This document shows positions 53,101-61,400 of a DNA stretch of 64,000 nt, one piece after another. Numbering within the stretch: position 1 is the stretch's first letter; every line of letters begins with the position of its first letter. Under the pieces are notes generated by a model. The model worked only from the letters and a program-made list of their open reading frames with translations, was not told where the DNA came from and ran no database searches. The stretch spans positions 46,587 to 110,586 of the forward strand of contig JBJECG010000037.1 of assembly GCA_051870875.1 (NCBI GenBank). Direction: 5' to 3'. A program made the translations under genes and the position numbers. Source of the stretch: Aphodosoma sp051870875 (GTDB lineage: Bacteria; Bacteroidota; Bacteroidia; Bacteroidales; Paludibacteraceae).

Positions 53101-53221
53101 ATCGGGCCGGATAGAGCAGGGCGACAACCTGATACACATGCTGTATCCGCAGGGTATGTATGTATTGCAGATAATATATCCTGACGGGCGCACCGAGTCC
53201 CATAAGATAGCGATAAGATAA
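50123..53221 (+). CDS. Large secreted surface protein with PKD domain and T9SS-type C-terminal domain (paralog B)
   Basis: I start at 50123 (MSRLRFIILSVVMSVFAVSA, a signal peptide; 1032 residues); the 30 open codons upstream run through the preceding terminator region. The layout parallels the protein at 37740: an N-terminal MAM-like module (IFEGFEDAQAVNRWTF), a fibronectin-III-like module, and a shared central region (GPASEKSQHTIHY, SVRLGNW). A PKD domain follows (VFWDFGDGAGYSEEHNPVYT), then GCDSISVIDL repeats. Near the end both share VQ(R/K)WNDVIA(L/V)(R/K)N ... NGGYDF. The tail ...YRIYDSMGRLYSSGRIEQGD is a T9SS sorting domain. It ends the three-gene surface block. Confidence 0.78.
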   Translation: MSRLRFIILSVVMSVFAVSAQNATPIFEGFEDAQAVNRWTFVQPTSKHKWYIGKATSLMDSTCLYVSADGGKTLGYTNSNMGIAAYATYTVDKGFYDVSFDYTLVGETDSKGVGVDSLFVYWVTNPSEKIIETKGDRPKSLEVYRQNVNSTAKLKGENLWDHCSFRVRVRADNTQVRLVFYWVTNSSVIVPPGVAIDNVQITTDDEPCAVPQNFDVTHENGAKLSWDKTSASHYQVVCKNNTTGQQITVDSIYDTPYYVEGLTKGMYTFWLRGICGTDTSGWASYTSHIVAVSTDKCINFIDIYNTDVVECRYGRYGESATANLGVNDHGPASEKSQHTIHYKQGERDVMVPDLTTIPKGEIASVRLGNWFGGSEAESMKYKLTVNAANPILIIKYAAVMRNIGHNGEDRNQPRFIIRVTDQRGRPLDEKCLSIEYLTGSPTLPVGWNRIPLGQLSDGSMAYTEWKDWTTMGLNLSAYIGRTVYVYLETGDCSPVPGEGCPGYAYFTLDCVSDKFSGLTCGAAAEKIDTIWAPSGFRYSWAKKRDPYTVLKTDRFFVPTPGDTTAYICTMNFMDPGREACAFTLEASLLPRYPAANASFTVCQQTVSFVDSSNVFTINGVTSEQPDVFWDFGDGAGYSEEHNPVYTYSEPGRYEVVLRASIDDGMCDSIWSAFVEVTSDTLKTVDTVYICKGDMFLFGENYLSVPGVYSDTLFNKYGCDSISVIDLRIHDTYADSVICGGEPFVFEGETYNFESGVYELVYKNIKSYHGCDTILRLSVSDEISVSPEEPVCADDESVRFTLNAGLSDSVRVTVEGGPFVPVTLPIEDNAFVLPMPDGVKAGIYKIHMLCYNEYCGSTERTMELVIHYPTSIMVQRWNDVIALRNKEYNGGYDFAGAGFQWYVDGEPAAGQTHSIYYTENGKLDVGKQYSVLITDASGVSIMSCPFEAVQVDLDDDDIGVDVVNSRTDGAIAHVYAANTSGGYRIYDSMGRLYSSGRIEQGDNLIHMLYPQGMYVLQIIYPDGRTESHKIAIR

Positions 53222-53292
53222 TAAACCATATTTTTCATGGTCGGACGGGGATGTGTCTAATGCGAATTCAAAGTGCCCCTCCTGAAAGTGAA

Positions 53293-53312
53293 GTGACCCT
53301 AAAAAGTTGGAC
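53293..53312 (-). mobile_element. IS3-family-like terminal inverted repeat
   Basis: GTGACCCTAAAAAGTTGGAC resembles the ends of IS150-group IS3 elements (TGACC..CAAAAAGTTGGAC). It lies just outside the transposase-like tail on the minus strand, as expected for a right end. The other end is not identifiable. Confidence 0.45.
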
Positions 53313-53322
53313 GGGTTATTAA

Positions 53323-53460
53323 CTATCCGATTTGAGAAGGAGCCCGGTATTGTACCGGGCTCTTTCCATTTGACAGGTATCGTAGTTCCGCTTTGCCAAT
53401 TCTTGTTCTGCTCTTACATGTGCTGAAGGTACGTCTTTTTCTGATATCAGACATACTGCT
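53323..53460 (-). pseudogene. C-terminal remnant of an IS3-family transposase
   Basis: On the minus strand a frame ending with TAG at 53323-53325 reads RIGKAELRYLSNGKSPVQYR, then APSQIG. The pattern (L)NGxSPVQYR close to the stop is typical of the C terminus of IS3/IS150-group transposases. Sequence upstream is not recognisable as the DDE domain, so this is a dead relic. Confidence 0.45.
53340..53366 (+). terminator. Terminator-like hairpin after the third surface protein
   Basis: GAGCCCGGTA at 53340-53349 pairs perfectly with TACCGGGCTC at 53353-53362 around TTG, followed by TTTCC. It lies about 120 bases after the stop at 53221. It coincides with the IS3-like tail, so it may be an adopted structure. 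Confidence 0.65.
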
Positions 53461-53782
53461 TCTTCCTTTAGTTCAACCGTAGGACGGCAACGTGGTTGTT
53501 GCTCCAGGCCTGGACTGCCGTATTTTTGTCCCGCATTCTCTACCATGCCGATATCAGAGCCTTACTGATATTATGCTCTCCCGACAAGTCCGTACGCTGC
53601 TCGGATGGCAGCTTGGGATTGTGCGGATATTATGCTTTTCCGGCAAGTGTGCTGTCGCTTCCCCTTGTTTTGTCCGGCTGACTATGATGGACCTTTGTTT
53701 GTAACCGTGCTACATAAACTGCCCCCGCTATCTTCCAGGGTGCAGGTACGGCTGTCATCTTTGTTAGTAACTGTACTCCATA

Positions 53783-53826
53783 AACTGCACCCCAAAAGTC
53801 GGAGAAAAGACTTTTGGGGTGCAGTT
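53783..53826. repeat. 18-bp perfect inverted repeat of two IS-end-like arms
   Basis: AACTGCACCCCAAAAGTC at 53783-53800 and its exact reverse complement at 53809-53826 flank the loop GGAGAAAA. The arms resemble IS3-type termini (CTGCACCCCAAAAGTTGGAC). Outside the arms the symmetry continues imperfectly (CTGTACTCCAT / CATTTGGTACAG). It could be a fused pair of insertion-sequence ends, a small MITE-like element, or a terminator (no T-run beyond the arm). Confidence 0.7.
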
Positions 53827-54411
53827 CATTTGGTACAGCCTTTTTCAATGCTGGAACTCCGTCTTGTTGGGCATTGCGCCGTGAATGTCGTGGCCGTATG
53901 CAAATTAAAAAGGGGCTTTTCTCAAAGTCCCTTTTCCAGTGATTTTCAGTATTAGGTTTTTAAGGTAAAAAAGATTCCGGTGACATGGGTTGTGCCGTTC
54001 ACTGGCTGATGCAAAGTGTCCGGGCTCCATGGTGTGCCAAGTTTTTTCCGGCACTGCAAATTAACAACTTATTTTCCACAGGCGCACAATAAAAAAGTAT
54101 ATTGTATAACATGTTTTGCGATTGTCTTGAAAATCTGAAAGCAATAGCTGTATTTGTATGGGAAGTATAGTGCTCAATATTTTGATATACAACGTAATAT
54201 CGGTTGTGTTTATTTGAAATAAGCTTGTGCGGTGTATGCGTTTGACATTGAAATTCCGGTCGTTATGAAGCTCGGAAAAGCGGTGTGGTTGTATAAAAAC
54301 ATCGTTCTGCGCTTTTTGACAGCGGAAAAATATTCCCGATAATTTCAATTTGTAAGTGAAGTGCCTGTTGTCCGGCTGCATACGGCAGGATGCAGCCGGG
54401 CGGCCGGAGTA

Positions 54412-55362
54412 TCATTGGATCTTCACGTCTTTGATGTCTATGATATTGTTGAGTATGGCGTAGATGACAAGACCTGCCGGCGAATGTATCTGCAGTTTGG
54501 CTGCTATGTTGCGGCGGTATGTCGTCACTGTATGGACCGACAGACACAAATGGTCTGCTATCTCTTTGTTTATCATGCCTTTTGCAAAACAGGCAATAAT
54601 CTCTTTCTCCCGGTTGCTGAGAGTCTCGGGCGATGCCGCGCATATATTCTTGCCTGTTGCAGGTATTGTTCCGTTCGTGGCAGCACACTCTTCCTCCAGT
54701 TTTATGGCTTGTGGCAGGAATATCCTGTTTTCTATGTCGCAGTGTGATTTCAGGTCGTTGCCGCAGTTTATGATATCGTAGAGGACATAGTTCAGCAGAT
54801 TGCTGTTGGTCTGGCGGTAATGCCGTATCACTATGTCTTTCAGCTCCTGTAGTTTCTCGGCCATGCTGTCGTGGTTGAGCGAGTAATCCTTTATATTGAC
54901 TTCTCCGCCTGATTTGTCGTTTATCAGATGGCGGATATACGGGAATATGGTCTCGTTTTCATATTCCATGTGGTTCCGCACTTCAAGTACATAGTCATCG
55001 TAGTATTTCAGTATCAGGAAGCCGACATCGTTTGTGTCATGGCAGTTGATGGCCGATATGAGTTTTTCCCGTATTGTGGGCAGGATAAAATCCAGAAAGT
55101 AGGAATGCGCGTTTTCCAGATATTTTATCAGGTCGGGCAGAGCTGTTTTGTACCGGCTGTACTCCTGGCCGCTGATGATGTTGGCTATTGCCAGGAAAGT
55201 GTCGCAGTCTACGTTGTTTTCTTTGCAGATATATTCTATTGTGTTGTCGCCAAACCCCAACGGTATGCCGAATCTGCTTATTACCAGAAGTATCAGATTG
55301 TTGTCGTCTACCAAATCACGAAGCCGGTGGTTTGGCGAATATACTTGTTTGCTGTTGTCCAT
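54412..55362 (-). CDS. LuxR-type regulator with a ScdA_N/YtfE-like di-iron sensor domain
   Basis: A 316-residue fusion. Residues 15-65 resemble the ScdA_N segment of iron-centre repair proteins (LRDLVDDNNLILLVISRFGI). Residues 80-225 are a hemerythrin-like four-helix domain with all six predicted iron ligands: His86, His131, Glu135, His164, His207 and Glu211, at nearly the spacing of E. coli YtfE (84, 129, 133, 160, 204, 208). Residues 245-308 are a LuxR/NarL helix-turn-helix (LSNREKEIIACFAKGMINKE, then IADHLCLSVHTVTTYRRNIA). The likely role is transcriptional control by O2, NO or iron state. It is divergent from the heme operon, with promoters back to back, so that operon is the obvious target; this is inference. 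Confidence 0.85.
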   Translation of the reverse strand: MDNSKQVYSPNHRLRDLVDDNNLILLVISRFGIPLGFGDNTIEYICKENNVDCDTFLAIANIISGQEYSRYKTALPDLIKYLENAHSYFLDFILPTIREKLISAINCHDTNDVGFLILKYYDDYVLEVRNHMEYENETIFPYIRHLINDKSGGEVNIKDYSLNHDSMAEKLQELKDIVIRHYRQTNSNLLNYVLYDIINCGNDLKSHCDIENRIFLPQAIKLEEECAATNGTIPATGKNICAASPETLSNREKEIIACFAKGMINKEIADHLCLSVHTVTTYRRNIAAKLQIHSPAGLVIYAILNNIIDIKDVKIQ

Positions 55363-55532
55363 ATCATCTGTACTGTTATAAGAAATCCGTGCCGATTAGC
55401 TGTAAAATGAATTTTGTTCTGTCTCAATACAATACCGGAAATGCCTGAATGAATGTGAATCCGTCGCAGCCCGACAATTGCGGTTGCCTGAATGTAATGA
55501 TGTAAACCGGCCACTGTAAGTTGCGTATGTTG

Positions 55533-55564
55533 CAAAAGTACCAAGAATATATCGGTTGCGCAAT
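55533..55564 (-). promoter_or_regulatory. Promoter of the di-iron LuxR regulator
   Basis: Minus-strand -7 box TACTTTTG (55533-55540) and -33 box ATTG (55561-55564) with a 20-base spacer. The leader to the ATG at 55362 would be about 165 bases, long enough for a regulatory element, though I see no known riboswitch in it. Confidence 0.6.
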
Positions 55565-55633
55565 ACTTAAAAGTGATTAGTGGCAGATGCCGTACCTGTT
55601 GGTTGTGCTCTGCAAATTACCTTACATTCGGGT

Positions 55634-55665
55634 ATTGCGGGGCTTGCCGGGTATGGCGAACTTTG
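55634..55665 (+). promoter_or_regulatory. Promoter of the heme operon
   Basis: The -33 box ATTG (55634-55637), a 20-base spacer and GAACTTTG (55658-55665) followed by C. Both boxes have one mismatch to consensus, so it may need an activator. The 361-bp divergent gap holds this and the regulator's promoter and no gene. Confidence 0.5.
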
Positions 55666-55723
55666 CACCGTGAAAATCGACAACGATTTGGCCGGTGAAT
55701 ATTAATCATAAAACAATATTGCG

Positions 55724-56200
55724 ATGAAAAATCTTAAATTTATTCTGGAAACGCTTTCGGTTGTTTCTTTCTTTGTCTTTATGACAGTATCGTGTGATCC
55801 TGAAAATCCGGAGACTGACGGTTCGGCTGCAAATGCCGTCGAAGGGGTGTATGTCGATGACATGACATGTTCGGTTATGGGATCCGAGTCGGTGTTCGAA
55901 GATGTCACTTTTACTCTCGAAGCCGTAAGCGGAACCGAAGTCAGGGTGTCGGTTTCTTCATTTGGAAACCCTCCGATGCAAGTGCCTGGCTTTTCGGTTG
56001 GCAGTGTGAAAGTGACCGGATCCGACGGCAGATATGTTTTGGCTGCAACGGAGTTCAGCGGCGAAAACTCTGAGGGCAAAACCTATTCCGGTACAATACA
56101 GGGCTCCTTTGAAGCAGGGCTGCTGACTGTTGGTCTCAGTCTGCAATACGGTGCCATGCCCATGCCTCTGATTTGTACATTCAAGGCCTCTCGGCAGTGA
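55724..56200 (+). CDS. Calycin-like surface lipoprotein (possible hemophore position)
   Basis: A 158-residue lipoprotein with lipobox TVSC, Cys24. The mature part fits the calycin-like domain common in Bacteroidota lipoproteins: VEGVYVDDMTCSVMG, FEDVTFTLEAVSGTEVRVSV, and a TFKA end. The family forms a small beta-barrel able to bind ligands. In Porphyromonas and Bacteroides hmu loci the equivalent position holds HmuY, a heme-binding lipoprotein; this protein is not similar to HmuY in any stretch I recognise. A heme- or siderophore-binding role is inferred from position only. It begins about 50 bases after a putative transcription start and 53 bp ahead of the TonB receptor. Confidence 0.7.
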   Translation: MKNLKFILETLSVVSFFVFMTVSCDPENPETDGSAANAVEGVYVDDMTCSVMGSESVFEDVTFTLEAVSGTEVRVSVSSFGNPPMQVPGFSVGSVKVTGSDGRYVLAATEFSGENSEGKTYSGTIQGSFEAGLLTVGLSLQYGAMPMPLICTFKASRQ

Positions 56201-56253
56201 TATTGCAATAACGGGATACATTATGTCTGATATTGCACTTGATTTTTGACGTG

Positions 56254-58410
56254 ATGCTTGATAAATTTAAAGTAAATTGTTTGATATTAGTTAGTGTCTT
56301 TAGCCCGTTCGCAGCCTTTGCCGGCAATTTTGCCGGCAAAGTGCTCGATGAGGCTGGACTCCCTTTGGCCGGAGCAACCGTCAGTATCCTGGATTGTGAC
56401 AGGGTGATGATTTCCGATGCTGAAGGGTGTTTTGTGTTTTATGCCGATGGTCTGGACAGGGTGAGGATAAGAGTATCGTTTGTCGGATTCATAACCGAGA
56501 CGGTAATTATGGATGCATCTGACGGCAGTATGGAACAGCCTGATATTGTGACTCTGAAACCGGAACCGGCTGAACTCGGCGAAATTGTGGTGACTGCCAC
56601 CCGCACTCCTAAAACATTGAAGGATGTGTCTGTGGTGACACGCTTGCTTACCGTCGAGAATATAAAGAAAGCCGATGCCTCAAACATACAGGATCTTCTG
56701 ATGGAAGAGCTGCCCGGACTGGAGTTCGGATTTACAATGGGCAACGAGACTTCGCTTTCGATGGGCGGATTCGGCGGTAATGCCGTATTGTTCCTTGTCG
56801 ACGGGGAGCGGTTGGCCGGCGAGACTATGGACAATGTAGATTACAACCGCCTGAATCTCGATGATGTGGGGCAGGTGGAAATAGTCAGGGGGGCGTCGTC
56901 TGCCGTATATGGAGCCAATGCCGTGGGCGGTGTGGTCAATCTGGTATCCCGGGAAAACAAAGAACCGTGGCATGTGCATGTCAGTTCGCGTTACAGGTCT
57001 GCCGGAAATGAATGGCGTATCGGTGGAAAAGCCGGTTTCAATACCCCGAAGTGGAATTCCAACACTTCGGTACAGTACACCTCGTCTCAAACCATACGTC
57101 TGACCGATGCTTTTGACACCGAATCCAAAATACATGCCGTGTATGGCGGAAGTGTGTTGAATGTCAAGGAACGGTTGGTGTTCAGGGCTGCGGACGGACT
57201 GCAGTTCATTGCACGGGGAGGATACTTCAGACGTATGAGCAACCGTGCCAATTATGACGATATGTATCATGACTATGGCGGCGGACTGAGGGCTTTGTGG
57301 CAGATAGGCAAAGATCAGAATCTGGAATTCTCATACAGCTACGACCAGTATGACAAGGCCCGGTTTGTGGGCGGCAGACATACTGACGACCATGACTACA
57401 GCAACCGCAGACATATGGTTCACGGCTTGTACAATCTGACGTCAGGCAGGAATGTCCTGACTGTAGGTGCCGACTACATGTTCGATTTTCTGGCCACGTA
57501 CCAGTTCGTGTCCGGGACAAACCACTCGCAGCATTCGTTCGACGCTTTCGTGCAGTTTGACTACAATCCGCTGGAGTGGCTCAATGTGGTGGCAAGTCTG
57601 CGCGATGACTATTTCTCCGCATCGGACAACAATGCTTTGACTGCACGCCTTGCCACGATGTTCAAGTTCCGCCCGATATCGGTCCGCGCTTCTTATTCCG
57701 GAGGCTTCCGTGCTCCTTCTCTCAAGGAAATGTATATGAGTTTCGATATGGCCGGAATCCAGATGATTTATGGCAATCCGGACCTGAAACCGGAGCGCAG
57801 CCACAATGCCAACCTTGCGCTGGAACATAACGGCCGTATATCGGACCGCATTTTCAGGGGGGCTTACAGCGTGACGGTGGCCGGATATTACAACTATTAC
57901 GACAGCCGTATCACTACGACTGACTTCCCCGGTGATGACAGTCGTGAACCCGGTGCCATATACTGTAACGAGGCGGGAGTGCAGGTTGCAGGCCTTGATT
58001 TCAGTGCCCGGTACCGTATGAAGATGGGCCTGGGCATATCGCTTAACTACAATTTCCTGCATACTATGGGACGCAAGTTCGACTCCCAGTTCTCGCAGCC
58101 GCGTCCGCATTCGGCTACCTGGAGGCTTGATTATGACCGCCGTTTCGGAAAATACTACAAACTGTATGTGGCTCTGTCCGGCCGTTTCCTTTCAAAACCC
58201 GACAGCAGATTGCCGTCCGACGGCGCTTATTCGCTTTGGAAGTTCACTCTGCAGCAACAGGTGTGGCGCGGTGTGGACATTAATTTTGTCGTGGACAATA
58301 TATTCAATTACCGTCCGAAAATATATTATTGGAATTCTGCGCCTACTACAGGCATTTCGCTTGTGGCCGGTGTATCATTGAATATCGGAGAAATGTTTGG
58401 AAAATTATGA
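56254..58410 (+). CDS. hmuR: TonB-dependent receptor, HmuR-like
   Basis: I start at 56254 (MLDKFKVNCLILVSVFSPFA, a signal peptide; 718 residues). An N-terminal carboxypeptidase-regulatory-like domain (GKVLDEAGLPLAGATVSILD) precedes the TonB box region (GEIVVTATRTPKTLKDVSVV) and the plug (GASSAVYGANAVGGVVNLVS). The barrel then includes FRAPSLKEMYM and YGNPDLKPERSHNANLALEH, which are conserved in heme and cobalamin receptors, and ends in ISLVAGVSLNIGEMFGKL. It should import heme across the outer membrane using TonB energy. It is named by synteny with the CobN/HmuS gene that overlaps its stop. Confidence 0.85.
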   Translation: MLDKFKVNCLILVSVFSPFAAFAGNFAGKVLDEAGLPLAGATVSILDCDRVMISDAEGCFVFYADGLDRVRIRVSFVGFITETVIMDASDGSMEQPDIVTLKPEPAELGEIVVTATRTPKTLKDVSVVTRLLTVENIKKADASNIQDLLMEELPGLEFGFTMGNETSLSMGGFGGNAVLFLVDGERLAGETMDNVDYNRLNLDDVGQVEIVRGASSAVYGANAVGGVVNLVSRENKEPWHVHVSSRYRSAGNEWRIGGKAGFNTPKWNSNTSVQYTSSQTIRLTDAFDTESKIHAVYGGSVLNVKERLVFRAADGLQFIARGGYFRRMSNRANYDDMYHDYGGGLRALWQIGKDQNLEFSYSYDQYDKARFVGGRHTDDHDYSNRRHMVHGLYNLTSGRNVLTVGADYMFDFLATYQFVSGTNHSQHSFDAFVQFDYNPLEWLNVVASLRDDYFSASDNNALTARLATMFKFRPISVRASYSGGFRAPSLKEMYMSFDMAGIQMIYGNPDLKPERSHNANLALEHNGRISDRIFRGAYSVTVAGYYNYYDSRITTTDFPGDDSREPGAIYCNEAGVQVAGLDFSARYRMKMGLGISLNYNFLHTMGRKFDSQFSQPRPHSATWRLDYDRRFGKYYKLYVALSGRFLSKPDSRLPSDGAYSLWKFTLQQQVWRGVDINFVVDNIFNYRPKIYYWNSAPTTGISLVAGVSLNIGEMFGKL

Positions 58411-61400
58411 TGAAAAGAAAAAAATGTATGATTGTCAGTGCTGCCATGGCAGCCGCTGTAGTAATTGCGGCCGTTGTGTCATGGTTTGTGCTTGTGTCGC
58501 CTACACGGATCGCGTTTGTAAATTACCAGACTGTCGTGTTGGGTCAGATAGCCGGGGCAAATGACAGCCGGTTTGTCAGGATTGCCGAACTGCCTGTCGC
58601 CGATATGGATAAGGCCGGCCGTTACGATATGGTGTTTGTCAACGCTATGGGGCTCCGTATTACCGATGAACAACGCCTGGCGTTGGCCGGTGCGGCCGCC
58701 GACGGAACTCAGGTCATGACTACGGCTGCCACAAATCCGCAGAACTTTATCGTGTCGGTCGATTCGGTTGACTATGAGTTCCTGAAGCAGTATTTGGCCG
58801 GAGGACGGACGAATTACCGCAATATGTTGCGGTATGTGCGCCGTTTTGTCGACGGCAAACGGCTGTTCGTAGATGAAGCGGGCGATCCGCAGCTGCCGTC
58901 AGTGTCAATGCTTTATTATCCGTCAGGTGAAATGGATTTCGCTTCTGTAGCCGGTTATGAGCGGTTTCTGGCCAGATCCGGCAAGTGGCACGACGGCGCG
59001 CCGCATGTCATCCTTGCCGGTCAGATGGGTGTGCCGGATTCTCTTGTCGCTGCATTGGAGCACCGGGGCTTCATCGTATATCCGGTCAATTCCATTCAGA
59101 AGTTCATTGCAAACGGGCATGCCGATTCTGTCCGGCCGGATGCCGTGATCAATATGGCTCACGGACGTATGGGCGATGCAGTGACAGATTATCTCACGCG
59201 GCAGAATATACCACTGTTTTCACCGTTGAATGTCAACCGCCCGTATCAGGAGTGGATGGATGACAGGATGGGTATGAGCGGCGGATTCCTGTCGCAGAGT
59301 GTTGTCACCCCAGAGATTGACGGTGCCGTACTGCCGTATGCTTTGTTCGCCCATTACGAGGGTGGCGACGGACTGCCCTATGTGGCTGCTGTACCTGACC
59401 GTCTCGATGATTTTGTTTCTGTTGTCGGCAACTATATCCGTTTGCAGCGTAAACCGAATGGTGAAAAGAAGATTGCCGTGTTCTATTTCAAGGGCCCGGG
59501 GCAGACTGCCCTTGTGGCTGAAGGCATGGATGTGGCTCCTTCGTTGTACAATTTCTTGTGCAGGCTGAAGAATGAAGGTTATACTGTCGGCAATCTTCCG
59601 CCCGACGCTGCCGCTTTCAGCCGGATATTGAATGCAAATGGCAAGGTGTTCAACGGCTATGCCGAAGGTGCAAAGGCCCGGTTCGTGAAAGACAATGTGA
59701 CGGAAATGATATCTGCGGAGGAATATGACGGCTGGTGCGGCAGGGCTTTGTCTCCTCAGATGCGTGCTGACATTGATGCGGTGGATGGCCTGTTCCCTGG
59801 TCATGGATTGAATGACGGATGTGGCAACCTGGCGTTGTCGTGCCTGCATTTCGGCAATGTGGTACTGATACCTCAGCCTGCTGCCGGGCTTGGCGATGAT
59901 GATTTCAAGATTGTACACGGGACGGATGCGGCGCCGCCGCACAATTATGTGGCTGCCTATCTGTGGACACGGTATAGGTTTGGAGCCGATGCCATTCTGC
60001 ATTTTGGAGCCCATGGTTCATTGGAATTCACCGCGGGCAAACAGGTCGCTCTTGGCAGCAACGACTGGTCGGACCGGCTGGTGGGCACCATGCCGCATTT
60101 CTATGTCTATTCCGCTTCAAATGTCGGCGAGGCCATGATTGCCAAACGCCGCAGCTATGCCTGCATTATCAATCATCTTACTCCGCCTTTCATGGAAAGC
60201 CGGGTACGGGGAGTATATAGGAATCTGACCGATGCATTGCTGGAATACAACCGTGCCTGCGAGGCTGAGCCGGCAGATGCAAAGGCATTGGCGCGTGCGG
60301 CCCGTGAGGTGAAACTCCACGCTGTGGATCTGGGCATACACCGCGATCTGCGGCTGGACAGCGTCATGTCGAGCCGGTATACGGCTGATGAGATACACCG
60401 TATCGAATCGTTTGCCGATGAACTTGTCAATGAAAAGATGACCGGGGCGGCATACGTGATGGGAGTCCCTTATTCGCAGGAGCATATATACTCCACCGTC
60501 CTTGCCATGACTGTTGACCCGATAGCTTACGGACTGGCCGCTCTCAGAGGTGGCGGTGCCGGAGAGTATCGTGGCGAAGCGACATCTTTGGTCAGAAGAC
60601 TGCTCTCCGGTGGCGGAAAAACCGGCGATGATGCAATTTGCCGTATTGCAGGCATTTCCGGAAGACAGCTGGACAGTGCCCGCAATATAGTCCGTTCGGT
60701 TGAAGAATCGAAGGATATGCTCTCGAAGATGATGGTGATGGGGTCGATGGCTGCTCCGGCAAAGAAAGGTATGACTGCGAAAATATCTGAACGGAAAACG
60801 ATGCCGGGCAGGCGCAGACACCGCCTTATGCCGGGCATGTCGCCTGAAAAGGCAATGGAAATGGCTCGCAGGATGGGTGCCGATGAAGTTGCCCTCAGAA
60901 AGATGGAGGCTGTAATGAAACAAACCGGCAATGCCGGTGTCTCGGAGCGGGATTCTGCCGGTCGGGATGATGGAGTACAGGATGGCATTTCAAGACAGGA
61001 ACTGGATTTCGCATATGCCGTGGTGGAACTGGAGCGTGCCTTGTGTAATGTCGATACTTACCGTGACGCCCTGTCTGAAAGCCCTGAAAAGGAATTGTCA
61101 TCACTGTTGAATGCTCTGGACGGAGGCTTTATCCCTCCTTCTTCTGGAGGAGATCCTGTCCGGAATCCGGATATTCTGCCTACCGGGCGCAACATGTTTG
61201 CTGTCAATGCTGAAGCTACTCCTTCTGTGGTGGCGTGGGAAAAGGGCAGGCAACTTGCCGACAATACCATAGCTTTGTACCGTAAGAATCATGGCGATTC
61301 AATACCGCGCAAGGTGAGTTACACTCTCTGGAGCAGTGAATTTATAGAAACCGAAGGGGCAACCATAGCGCAGGTGTTTTACATGCTGGGTGTCGAACCT

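Larger units (their letters stand above)
53222..54411. other. 1190-bp gene-free region with insertion-sequence relics
   Basis: No intact gene is present. It holds an IS3-like inverted end and transposase tail (53293-53460), a terminator, and a hairpin made of two IS-end-like arms (53783-53826), each listed separately. Imperfect repeats are frequent: GATATTATGCT occurs near 53568 and 53625, and a segment of about 32 bases containing CATAAACTGC occurs near 53697 and 53768. Nothing is recognised between 53960 and 54411. Confidence 0.6.

Noticed and set aside
56680..57270. Minus-strand frame opposite the TonB receptor
   Set aside because: Shadow of the receptor plug and early barrel; no independent coding signal.
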